DNA of 64,000 nucleotides from UKL13-2 sp031414695 (GTDB lineage: Bacteria; Pseudomonadota; Gammaproteobacteria; Burkholderiales; Usitatibacteraceae): contig JANNWG010000030.1 of assembly GCA_031414695.1 (NCBI GenBank), positions 24,447 through 88,446 of the forward strand. Direction: 5' to 3'. A program made the translations under genes and the position numbers. The notes beneath the pieces are model-generated. The model worked only from the letters and a program-made list of their open reading frames with translations, did not search any database and was not told the origin of the DNA. How positions within the stretch are numbered: position 1 is the stretch's first letter; each line of letters starts with the position of its first letter. Shown here piece after piece: positions 15,601 through 23,845 of this stretch.

Positions 15601-15679
15601 AATTAAAGGAGTAGGCGACGATCAATCTAAGGGGTCAACGTCGATTTGATTGCACTGAACGCTAATACTTTCACAGCAT

Positions 15680-15949
15680 TCAACGACGCAAAGCACTTGC
15701 CCGCGTCCGCACTTGCGGCAAGTTATTCGCACTAGCCTCAAGCCGCTCAGCTAACCAAACCTTAATGACCGATTGCCGCGTCACGCCTAGCTTGCTCGCT
15801 TCGCGATCAAGCGAATCAATCATCCACGTTGGGAAATCAACATTCACGCGTTTTTGTTCCAGTAGCACGCGCTTGGCTTTGGTCAAATCTAAATGAGCGA
15901 TAACATCGCCGCCTTCATCAAACTGCTGATCAAATTTTTTAGCTTTCAT
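15680..15949 (-). CDS. brnA: BrnA-like antitoxin (ribbon-helix-helix)
   Basis: An 89-residue antitoxin that should neutralise BrnT and repress the operon. Typical features are an acidic N-terminal toxin-binding part (FDQQFDEGGDVIAHLDLTKA) and a C-terminal RHH segment (KRVNVDFPTWMIDSLDREAS, then KLGVTRQSVIKVWLAERLE). The start overlaps the end of the toxin gene by 11 bases, giving the toxin-then-antitoxin order of brnTA operons. A deleted duplicate lies just downstream. Confidence 0.92.
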   Translation of the reverse strand: MKAKKFDQQFDEGGDVIAHLDLTKAKRVLLEQKRVNVDFPTWMIDSLDREASKLGVTRQSVIKVWLAERLEASANNLPQVRTRASALRR

Positions 15950-16202
15950 AAAGTGCTACCTCTTCTGTGCGCGCGCGACGAACGGATATCAATCGGATGT
16001 TTGTGCCTCGGTAGGTAATGATTGCCGACCAATGCTTCATGTCAATTTGTCCAATCACCAAGTAGTGCTGTTCATCTTCAGTTTTGACTGGAACTTCTAG
16101 CAGCATCGAATCATTCCAGAGACTTTGCGCTTCGATGAAATCGATGCCATGTTTGGTGCGATTAGATTCGCTTTCTGCCACATCAAATTCAAAATTAATC
16201 AT
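15939..16202 (-). CDS. brnT: BrnT-like ribonuclease toxin
   Basis: An 87-residue toxin of the BrnT family, a RelE-fold ribonuclease. The N-terminal signature FEFDVAESESNRTKHGIDF corresponds to the family's WD-x-K-x-x-x-N-x-x-KHG pattern, and the C-terminal RLISVRRARTEE carries the conserved arginines. It is first in the operon and overlaps brnA. Confidence 0.92.
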   Translation of the reverse strand: MINFEFDVAESESNRTKHGIDFIEAQSLWNDSMLLEVPVKTEDEQHYLVIGQIDMKHWSAIITYRGTNIRLISVRRARTEEVALYES

Positions 16203-16323
16203 GGTATAGAAAATATGCCTTAATTATTTTATTATCGTTCGGCTAGTGAGTTCGCACATTTGATGATCGCTATCCCAACCAAATTGCGAGCATCAATACG
16301 ACCGATAGGTTAGGGGCAGCGCT

Positions 16324-16379
16324 GATTTTATTTTCGCTAAACTCTAATAACCGCTTGCCGTTCCAGCTATTTTTGCCCC
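16324..16379. repeat. ~55-nt direct repeat flanking BrnTA, copy 2
   Basis: Partner of 15546-15600, upstream of brnT. The 360-nt gap between brnT and the ZntB-like gene holds this repeat and the next repeat pair but no gene. Confidence 0.75.
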
Positions 16380-16430
16380 AAAAAGCGCGTCAATAAAAGG
16401 GTTTACTACTTGGGAATTTCTCAAACCCCC

Positions 16431-16520
16431 CCGTTCGCCCTGAGCATGTCGAAGGGTAGCTCTTGTAAGTGATTGATTTAATTAAACGTGCAGATGGTTC
16501 GACAAGCTCACCACGAACGG
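16431..16520. repeat. Inverted pair of CCGTTCG...GTCGAA elements
   Basis: Left arm 16431-16456 starts CCGTTCGCCCTGAGCATGTC. Right arm 16496-16520 is the imperfect reverse complement (GGTTCGACAAGCTCACCACG...). They form a long hairpin downstream of the ZntB-like gene, which ends at 16563 on the minus strand. It could act as its transcript terminator. Confidence 0.8.
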
Positions 16521-16562
16521 TTTAAAGGTTATTAGAAGTGCCGACTTTGGTATTGATGCAGA

Positions 16563-17585
16563 CTACCGTTGCTTTTGCCGCAGTATCCACCAGCCGATTG
16601 CAGCTGTCACCGACAGTACGACAGTCACGACGATCACGAAACCGGCCTTGTTTTCGGCGAATGGCACACCGCCGACGTTCATGCCGAAGAAGCCAGCGAC
16701 CATGTTCACCGGCAATGCCATCACAGTGAAGAGCGAGAGTACCCAGAGGCTGCGGTTATTCTGTTCTTGTACCAACGCAGATATTTCTTCTTGTAGCAGT
16801 TTTATGCGTTCTTCTAAGGTGTCGATGTCGTTTAGCGAGACCGAGAACTCTTCGGTCGATTGGCGTAATTCCGCGATGTCGTCCTCGCGCATCCACTCAG
16901 GAGGACGGTTCAGCAGCCGGAACAATGCGCCCGGCTCTGGGGCGAGCAGCCGTGTCAGTCGCACGAGAACACGGCGCAACTTTCCTAGCTCCGCGCGCTT
17001 TGACTCTACAAAGCCTGCGAGCAAGCGGTCTTCAATCCTGTCAACTTTCTCTATGGCATTGCGAAGAATCCCCACTAGTACATCAGCCTGGTCGCGAAGC
17101 AAGTGCACTAGCAGCGCGGTCGGCGTGGGGAATCGCTCGCCGTTTTTCACCGCCACGCGCAGCCGATCAATTGAGCGTAGTGGTTTCTTGCGTGCTGTGA
17201 CGAGGAAACGTGGATCAACGCTGAGTACTAGCGTGGAAACATCCGATGGGTCGAACGAGAAGTCAAACAACACATCATTCAAGACGCCGATCAGTTGGTT
17301 ATCGGCGTACTCGACACGGGTAGAGCGTGAGCCCTCGTTAAGCGTTTCAAAAAAAACGGGTGACAACGCTAGACTACGGCTCATCCAGCGCTCGCACGCG
17401 ACGTTAGATAAATTGAAATGTAGCCAGATGAATTGGTCAGTGTTTGAGGCGTCCTCGGCTAACCAGGCCAAGGCTTCACTTGATGTGAGCGGCACACCGC
17501 TCTGTCCTTGGGTGAATAAAAAACCGCAAACGAGACCTGATTCGTCTGATCCATATTTTTCGCTACCTCGCGGCGGTGTGTTCAT
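16563..17585 (-). CDS. ZntB/CorA-family divalent cation transporter
   Basis: Inner-membrane transporter of the CorA metal ion transporter superfamily. A large cytoplasmic N-terminal domain with a coiled-coil stalk (EERIKLLQEEISALVQEQNN) precedes two C-terminal membrane helices. The signature GMN is present as GFFGMNVGGVP; the GGVP continuation is more like ZntB zinc transporters than Mg-type CorA. I chose the ATG at 17585 (MNTPPRGSEK); an in-frame GTG at 17618 would add 11 residues. Confidence 0.88.
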   Translation of the reverse strand: MNTPPRGSEKYGSDESGLVCGFLFTQGQSGVPLTSSEALAWLAEDASNTDQFIWLHFNLSNVACERWMSRSLALSPVFFETLNEGSRSTRVEYADNQLIGVLNDVLFDFSFDPSDVSTLVLSVDPRFLVTARKKPLRSIDRLRVAVKNGERFPTPTALLVHLLRDQADVLVGILRNAIEKVDRIEDRLLAGFVESKRAELGKLRRVLVRLTRLLAPEPGALFRLLNRPPEWMREDDIAELRQSTEEFSVSLNDIDTLEERIKLLQEEISALVQEQNNRSLWVLSLFTVMALPVNMVAGFFGMNVGGVPFAENKAGFVIVVTVVLSVTAAIGWWILRQKQR

Positions 17586-18017
17586 GTGTGGGGTCGGCGA
17601 AGTGGTGAGTGAAAACACAATTTTGCGACAGAAAGATGTCAGTTTTGCGACAGTCGTGAGACTGGGTAAAAGTCGGGTAAATCATTCAAACCCCTGATAG
17701 CAATCTATCAAAGGGCATGCGCCAACTCAATGGCGTCTCCACCCAAATCAGCATCGGCGTCATCAACGCGTGGGGCATCTGTTTCAAGGACGTCTACAAA
17801 GTCCTGATTTTTCGCTTTGAATGCGTCTAAGCAAACAAGAAGATAAAACCATGCAGACCCATATAATAGAGTTGTAATTGATACAAGATTGTCTGCTATG
17901 TATGCTATGCATGTACTCTGCCCGCCGGTGGGCGCTGCATGATATGAATCAATATTGTCTCTCCTCCAAATCGTTATCTACCTAAGTTTGAATCTCCTAA
18001 CCCTCGTTGAGGCTCCA
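17586..18017. other. Intergenic region upstream of the S46 peptidase gene
   Basis: No intact gene. One plus-strand frame around 17705-17829 (LNGVSTQISIGVINAWGICF) faintly resembles the C-terminal part of a HigB-type toxin and may be a relic. The part nearest the peptidase is AT-rich with TGTATGCTATGCATGTA-like strings. Confidence 0.3.
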
Positions 18018-20078
18018 ATGCAAATGTTGCGTCGTGTATCGCTCTTTTTACTCATCACTTTTGCTGGGCTCGCCGTTGCTGATGAAGGTATGTGGACGTT
18101 CGACAACCTGCCACGCGAACAAATGAAATCGAAGTACAGTTTTGGTGCAGAGCCTGCTTGGGTGGATCACGTCATGCGTGCCGCCGTTAATGTCGGAGGC
18201 TGTTCGGCGTCATTTGTTTCTGCGCAAGGTCTGGTGATGACCAATCACCATTGCATCACCGGTTGCCTCCAACAGCTCTCTAGTGCCAAGAAAAACTACC
18301 TGCAGGATGGTTTTCTGGCGCGCAAAGCGGAAGACGAGTTGACGTGTCCCACTACTGAGGTGAGCCGACTCGAGCAGATTACGGACGTCACCGCTGATGT
18401 GACTGCCGCCACTAAAGGGTTGAGTGGCGAGGCCTATAAAAATGCGCTGAATGGCGTCAACGCCAAAATCGCCGCCGCTTGTGTGGGCGACAAACGTGCG
18501 ACCGTGCGTTGTACGGTCGTCAATTTGTATCAGGGAGGCCAGTACCACCTTTATCGCTATGATCGTTATTCTGATGTGCGGCTAGTATGGGCACCGGAAG
18601 ATGCGTCGCCGGGTTTTGGTGGCGACCCGGACAACTTCAACTTTCCACGCTTCGGCTTGGATGCGGCGATGCTACGTGCATACGAGAACGGCAAGCCCGC
18701 GGTGGTGAAACATTTTTTCCCCTTTAGCCCCAACGGCGCCAAGGCAGGGGAGTTGGTATTTACCGCCGGTAACCCGGGGCGCACAAATCGCCTACTGACG
18801 GTCGCTCAACTGGAGACGATTCGCGATATTCGCATGGTCGCTAACTTGCGTCGTGGTTACGAATTGCGTGGTGTCCTGACGCAGTACCGCAAACTTGGTG
18901 TCGAAGAAGCGCGTGTTGCACGCAACGATCTGAGCGGGCTGGAAAACGGACTGAAAGTATCTGCCGGCCAGCTTGCGGCGCTGCAATCGCCAGAGCTAAT
19001 GGCGCGTAAACGTACTGAAGAGGCGCAGCTCAAAGCGTTCGCTGCCAAGAGTCCAAATTTCAAGGATACCGCCGGTGCTTGGGACGCCATCACAGCAGCG
19101 CAGACGGTCTATCGCGAAATTGAAAATGAGTACGAACAAATCGAAGCAGGGCGCGGATTCAACAGTCGTTACTTTGGGTTGGCTCGCAACATCTGGCGAG
19201 GCAACCAAGCGCGCACCAAGCCAGATGCCGAACGCTTACCCGAGTTTTCTTCGACACGGATGCCGCAATTGGAAAGGCAGATCACGTCCCCCGCGCCGTT
19301 TTATCCCGAGTTTGAGAAGCTGAAGCTGGCGCACTCACTTGCAAAAATGCGCGAACTACTTGGTACCGACGACCCGTTTGTCGTCAAGATACTCGGCAAG
19401 CAATCACCAGAGCAGGCGGCGAGTCGGCTGGTGGATGGCACCAAGCTGGCCGACCCCGCGTACCGCAAAGCGCTTTGGGCGGGGGACCGTGCTGCGTTGG
19501 AAAAGGCCGATGACACCTTCATCCAACTGGTGCGCGATATAGATGGCGCAGCGCTGGCGGTACGTAAACGTTTTGACAACGAGGTGACTGCGGTTGAACA
19601 GAAGAATGCGGAGCTCATCGCAAAAGTCCGTTTCGCTATGTCGGGCTCAAAAACATATCCCGACGCAACCGGCACGCTGCGGTTAAGTTATGGTGTGGTT
19701 GAAGGCTGGACCGAGCGCGGAAAAACCATCGTGCCATTTACAGACTTTGCTGGCGCATTTAATCGGCACACAGGTGCCGCGCCCTACGCGTTGCCGGCAT
19801 CGTGGTTAGCCAACAAAGAGAAAATTCAAGGTGCCACAACGCTGAACTTTGTCACAACCAACGACATCATCGGTGGCAATTCGGGCAGCCCGATGATCAA
19901 TCGCAAGGCGGAAATCGTCGGGCTCGCGTTTGACGGTAACAAACACACACACAGCGGCGCTTACTGGTTTGACCAGCAATTCAACCGCACCGTGGGTGTG
20001 ACCAGCGAAGGTATTAAGGAAGCGTTAGAGAGTATCTACGGCGCGACAGAGTTGCTAGTAGAGCTTGGCGGAAAATAG
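18018..20078 (+). CDS. S46-family dipeptidyl-peptidase (DPP7/DPP11-like)
   Basis: Secreted or periplasmic serine exopeptidase releasing dipeptides from peptide N-termini. A signal peptide covers the first 20 or so residues (RRVSLFLLITFAGLAVA). The catalytic histidine region is MTNHHCITG (H77/H78), the GGDPDNFNFPRF stretch is family-specific, and the catalytic serine lies in GGNSGSPMIN near residue 622. Length 686 is typical of S46. The ATG at 18018 is preceded by GAGG; an upstream in-frame ATG at 17955 would spoil the signal peptide. Substrate preference cannot be assigned. Confidence 0.94.
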   Translation: MQMLRRVSLFLLITFAGLAVADEGMWTFDNLPREQMKSKYSFGAEPAWVDHVMRAAVNVGGCSASFVSAQGLVMTNHHCITGCLQQLSSAKKNYLQDGFLARKAEDELTCPTTEVSRLEQITDVTADVTAATKGLSGEAYKNALNGVNAKIAAACVGDKRATVRCTVVNLYQGGQYHLYRYDRYSDVRLVWAPEDASPGFGGDPDNFNFPRFGLDAAMLRAYENGKPAVVKHFFPFSPNGAKAGELVFTAGNPGRTNRLLTVAQLETIRDIRMVANLRRGYELRGVLTQYRKLGVEEARVARNDLSGLENGLKVSAGQLAALQSPELMARKRTEEAQLKAFAAKSPNFKDTAGAWDAITAAQTVYREIENEYEQIEAGRGFNSRYFGLARNIWRGNQARTKPDAERLPEFSSTRMPQLERQITSPAPFYPEFEKLKLAHSLAKMRELLGTDDPFVVKILGKQSPEQAASRLVDGTKLADPAYRKALWAGDRAALEKADDTFIQLVRDIDGAALAVRKRFDNEVTAVEQKNAELIAKVRFAMSGSKTYPDATGTLRLSYGVVEGWTERGKTIVPFTDFAGAFNRHTGAAPYALPASWLANKEKIQGATTLNFVTTNDIIGGNSGSPMINRKAEIVGLAFDGNKHTHSGAYWFDQQFNRTVGVTSEGIKEALESIYGATELLVELGGK

Positions 20079-20390
20079 TTTGATTTGAGGTGCATGTTCA
20101 GCTTCGATTATTTTGGCCGTAAAAAACACAAATATCGAGCCTGATCATATGCGCACTAATTGGTCATATGCGTCCGAAAGTATTCACTGTGAACGTCAAA
20201 GACGTGTACCGCTACTAGCAATCAATGAAAGCTATCGATACCATAGTATTAATTGATTAGCGCTATCATGTCGCGGGCTGTAAAATTCAATCTTAACTTT
20301 AATTAAGTTACAACACAGCAGTTATCTGCTCCGGATAATAGGAGCGATTTTGCTTTTTTTGCCGCTACCAACCTCACGAAAGTAACCAAA
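20079..20390. other. Intergenic region upstream of ahpC
   Basis: No gene seen. CTAT at 20232 and ATAG at 20243 have the spacing of one half of an OxyR site, with a further CTAT at 20263, but the full four-element pattern is not present. A nine-base string TCATATGCG occurs twice near 20146-20172. Confidence 0.3.
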
Positions 20391-20954
20391 ATGTCTCTCA
20401 TCAATACCCAAGTTAAACCGTTCAAAGTACAAGCGTTTCATCAAGGCAAGTTCGTCGAAGTGACAGAGAAGAATCTTCACGGCAAGTGGTCGGTCATGAT
20501 TTTTATGCCAGCCGCTTTTACATTTAACTGCCCAACCGAAGTTGAAGATGCAGCGAAACACTACGCAGATTTCGAAAAGGCAGGCGCTGAGGTTTATATC
20601 GTCACGACCGATACACATTTTGCGCACAAGGTGTGGCATGAAACTTCCCCTGCCGTCGGCCAAGCAAAATTCCCGCTCATTGGCGACCCAACCCATCAGC
20701 TGACCCGCGCATTTGATGTGCATATCGATGAAGAAGGTTTGGCCTTGCGCGGCACGTTTGTGATCAACGCAAACGGCATCATCAAGACCGCCGAAGTGCA
20801 CGACAATGCCATCGCGCGTGATGTGTCCGAGACGCTCCGCAAGTTGCGCGCAGCACAGTATGTTGAAAAGAACCCTGGCCAAGTTTGCCCAGCGAAGTGG
20901 AATGAAGGTGCCAAGACACTTACGCCGTCGCTCGACCTCGTCGGCAAGATCTAA
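20391..20954 (+). CDS. ahpC: Alkyl hydroperoxide reductase subunit C (peroxiredoxin)
   Basis: Cytosolic 2-Cys peroxiredoxin reducing hydrogen and organic peroxides. The peroxidatic cysteine is C47 in FTFNCPTE and the resolving cysteine is C166 in GQVCPAKW; 187 residues is the usual AhpC1 length. The active-site sequence reads FNC where FVC is common. It lies 122 nt upstream of its dedicated reductase ahpF in the same direction, so the two form a functional pair. Confidence 0.97.
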   Translation: MSLINTQVKPFKVQAFHQGKFVEVTEKNLHGKWSVMIFMPAAFTFNCPTEVEDAAKHYADFEKAGAEVYIVTTDTHFAHKVWHETSPAVGQAKFPLIGDPTHQLTRAFDVHIDEEGLALRGTFVINANGIIKTAEVHDNAIARDVSETLRKLRAAQYVEKNPGQVCPAKWNEGAKTLTPSLDLVGKI

Positions 20955-21076
20955 TCTGAATCCAGAGTGGTAAGACCCGGCGCGTTGTTTGGGCAAATTT
21001 ATACCTGAGCAGCGCGCCGCACTTAACACTTTGATATTTTCGCCAAAGCCACATACCGAACGATTTGGAGTACTAC

Positions 21077-22660
21077 ATGCTAGAGCAACAACTTAAAGAC
21101 CAGCTACAAGCCTATATGGGCAAAATTCAGCGCCCAATCACGCTAACGGCTTCGCTCGATGCGAGCCCGGCGGCGCAAGAAATGCGTGAACTTTTGCAAG
21201 AAGTTACCTCGCTTTCTGACATGGTGAGCTTTAACGAAGCGGGTACGGACGCACGTAAACCGAGCTTTGTGATTTCGCAAGCGGGCCATACGCACGGTGT
21301 GCGATTTGCCGCGATTCCGCTCGGCCATGAGTTCACCACGCTGGTGTTGGCGCTGTTGTGGACCGGTGGTCATCCGCCGAAGATAAGCCAGGAGATCATC
21401 GACCGTATTACATCGCTTGAAACCGAATGTGATTTTGAGGCGTATATCAGCCTTTCATGCCACAACTGCCCTGATGTCGCACAAGCATTGGCATTGATGG
21501 CAGCGCTAAACCCGCGCATCAAAGCAACAATCATTGACGGCGGGCTTTATCAGGGTGAAGTAGAAAGCCGCCAGGTAATGGCCGTGCCGAAGGTGTATTT
21601 GAACGGACAGGATTTTGGCTCCGGCCGTATGTTGATTGAAGAGATCATCGCCAAGCTGGATGTGAACAGCGAAGCGCGTGATGCCGCGGCGTTGTCTGCC
21701 AAAGCACCTTACGATGTGTTGATTGTCGGCGGCGGTCCTGCCGGTGCGGCAGCAGCAGTTTATGCAGCGCGCAAGGGAATACGTGTGGGGTTAGCGGCAG
21801 AGCGCTTTGGCGGTCAAACCAACGATACCTTAGGAATCGAAAATTATCCGTCGGTGATGGAAACCAATGGACCGCAGTTTGCCGCAGCGCTCGAAGCGCA
21901 GGTTAAGCACTACGAAGTCGATGTGATGAACCTGCAACGTGCAGAAAAGCTGGTGTCGGCTACCGACGCAAGCGGACTCATGCAGATACACATGGCTAAC
22001 GGGGGACTGCTAAAGGCAAAGACCGTCATCCTCTCTACTGGTGCGCGCTGGCGCAATATCAACGTGCCGGGTGAAGAGCAGTACAAGAACAAAGGCGTTG
22101 CTTACTGCCCCCATTGCGATGGCCCGTTATTTAAAGGCAAGCATGTGGCGGTCATCGGTGGTGGTAATTCTGGTGTCGAGGCGGCAATCGATTTGGCAGG
22201 TGTGGTTGGGCATGTCACTCTGTTTGAATTTGCCGATGCATTAAAAGCAGATGCCATCCTAGTGCGCAAACTGCAGAGTCTTCCTAACGCCACCATTCAC
22301 ACCAACGTGCAAACGACGGAAATTACCGGAGACGGCAGTCGCGTGAACGGGCTTAGCTACAAAGAGCGCGCCACCGGCGAAACCAAACACGTGGCTTTAG
22401 AAGGCGTGTTTGTGCAAATTGGCTTGGTGCCCAATACCGAATGGCTGAAGGGCGAGATCGAATTAAGCCGTTATGGTGAGATTGTGGTCGATGACAAGGG
22501 TGCAACCAATATGCCGGGCGTGTTTGCAGCTGGCGACTGTACCGTAACCCCGTTTAAGCAAATTGTGATTGCGTCAGGCGATGGTGCAAAAGCGGCATTG
22601 AGCGCGTTTGATCACCTTATTCGCTTACCAGTCGAAGAAACAGCGGAAGCAATGGCGTAA
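21077..22660 (+). CDS. ahpF: Alkyl hydroperoxide reductase subunit F
   Basis: FAD-dependent NAD(P)H:peroxiredoxin disulfide reductase that recharges AhpC. The N-terminal tandem thioredoxin-fold domain carries CHNC (residues 128-131); the thioredoxin-reductase-like part has the FAD-binding IVGGGPAGAAAAVYAARKG, the redox CPHC (344-347), the NAD(P)H motif GGGNSGVEAA, and the C-terminal FAD motif GVFAAGDCT. The ATG at 21077 has TTGGAG six bases upstream. Length 527 is standard. Confidence 0.97.
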   Translation: MLEQQLKDQLQAYMGKIQRPITLTASLDASPAAQEMRELLQEVTSLSDMVSFNEAGTDARKPSFVISQAGHTHGVRFAAIPLGHEFTTLVLALLWTGGHPPKISQEIIDRITSLETECDFEAYISLSCHNCPDVAQALALMAALNPRIKATIIDGGLYQGEVESRQVMAVPKVYLNGQDFGSGRMLIEEIIAKLDVNSEARDAAALSAKAPYDVLIVGGGPAGAAAAVYAARKGIRVGLAAERFGGQTNDTLGIENYPSVMETNGPQFAAALEAQVKHYEVDVMNLQRAEKLVSATDASGLMQIHMANGGLLKAKTVILSTGARWRNINVPGEEQYKNKGVAYCPHCDGPLFKGKHVAVIGGGNSGVEAAIDLAGVVGHVTLFEFADALKADAILVRKLQSLPNATIHTNVQTTEITGDGSRVNGLSYKERATGETKHVALEGVFVQIGLVPNTEWLKGEIELSRYGEIVVDDKGATNMPGVFAAGDCTVTPFKQIVIASGDGAKAALSAFDHLIRLPVEETAEAMA

Positions 22661-22854
22661 TAGTAGGCGGGGCGAATTGTGGCGTCGATTATTTTTGCGC
22701 TGCAGCGTAAACAAGCGTGGCAGGCTTACTCAAATAGCCTGACGCAAACCGCTTTAACAGTTATCTAATGTTAGGTGGTCGCTGTCTGGCTAAATGATGC
22801 ATAGTCCTATCGGCTTAAAATAATTTTTTAGCGCGACCTGGACGAACCTCATTC

Positions 22855-23511
22855 ATGAAAACATCACGTCAGCAAATCGTTAGCACCTTTGTCACTGGTG
22901 CCTTGGCTGCCTTGCCGCTCGTGGCTACCGCATTGATCGTCGTTTGGGCGGTGCGTTTTCTCTATTCCTACTTAGGGCCAGGTAGTTGGTTTGGTGACTT
23001 GATGCAGGTGTTCGGCTTCGGCATGGCGTCGGAATTGATGGCCTACTTGATTGGGCTTGCCGTGGTGGTGGTCGCGATATTCCTGCTTGGTGTGTTGGTG
23101 CGTTTTGGCTTGGCAAATTTTTTGGCCAATCTGTTAACGACGATCGTGCAGCGCATTCCCGTGGTGCGCAATATCTATGAGGTGGTCAAGTCGCTAGTCG
23201 ATTTATTCGCAAAGCGTGATCAGGAAAAGCTCAACTCGATGAGCCCCGTCTGGCTGCATTTTGGTGGCGGTGGAGGTGCGGCGGTGTTGGGCTTGCTGTC
23301 GACGCGTGAGCCGGTGCTCGTGGCGGGCAAGCCTTATTTCGCTGTCATCGTGCCAACCGCGCCAGTTCCGGTGGGTGGCGGTTTAATCTATGTGCCACAG
23401 GATTGGGTGACACCAGCGGACGTGGGTATGGATGGCCTCACCAGCATTTACGTCTCGATGGGGGTAACATCGAATCAACATATCGGCGCGCGCCCCCCCG
23501 AAAAACCCTGA
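22855..23511 (+). CDS. DUF502 family membrane protein
   Basis: 218 residues. Two N-terminal membrane helices (about 14-37 and 60-85) are followed by a conserved soluble region with PVVRNIYEVVKSLVDLF and VIVPTAPVPVGGGLIYVP, which define DUF502. Biochemical function is unknown. The C-terminus is proline-rich. Neighbouring genes give no functional clue. Confidence 0.85.
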   Translation: MKTSRQQIVSTFVTGALAALPLVATALIVVWAVRFLYSYLGPGSWFGDLMQVFGFGMASELMAYLIGLAVVVVAIFLLGVLVRFGLANFLANLLTTIVQRIPVVRNIYEVVKSLVDLFAKRDQEKLNSMSPVWLHFGGGGGAAVLGLLSTREPVLVAGKPYFAVIVPTAPVPVGGGLIYVPQDWVTPADVGMDGLTSIYVSMGVTSNQHIGARPPEKP

Positions 23512-23845
23512 CGAATAGGAGCCCAGTATTTTGACCTCGACCGATTCACTATTAGAGGGCTCTACTTATGGGACTCGACATAGCGCAGATTCAAAGAGCA
23601 GATACTGTTGACTCTTTGGTTGTTGGTCGCAATGTAATCTGCAGCAATTCGTATTGATCTTCCTGATCAGCAACGTCGCAAGTTAACAATTCAAAACAAT
23701 TGCTTAAAAATAAAATCCTTATAATCCAAGCACTTAATAAATAATTTCTGGTTTGCCAGTAAAAAAGTAAACGATAACGGTAAACGCCGCGCGGGAGATC
23801 AGTTTGATTCGATGCAGTCGCGTGCAGCAGCAACTTGGGGGATGA
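23512..23845. other. Intergenic region upstream of the GGDEF-EAL gene
   Basis: No gene seen. A TATAAT at 23720-23725 in an AT-rich stretch is a likely -10 box; the best -35 candidate (TTGCTT at 23700) is only 14 nt upstream, so the assignment is weak. Confidence 0.3.

Noticed and set aside
16648..17697. 349-codon plus-strand frame opposite the ZntB-like gene
   Set aside because: Antisense shadow of a well-supported transporter gene; Ser/Arg-rich composition typical of such shadows.
17703..17830. Possible relic of a HigB-type toxin
   Set aside because: Resemblance is limited to a short INAWGICF-like stretch and cannot be separated from chance.
20221..20270. OxyR-like site before ahpC
   Set aside because: Only one CTAT-N7-ATAG pair has correct spacing; the other two elements of the four-part pattern are missing.
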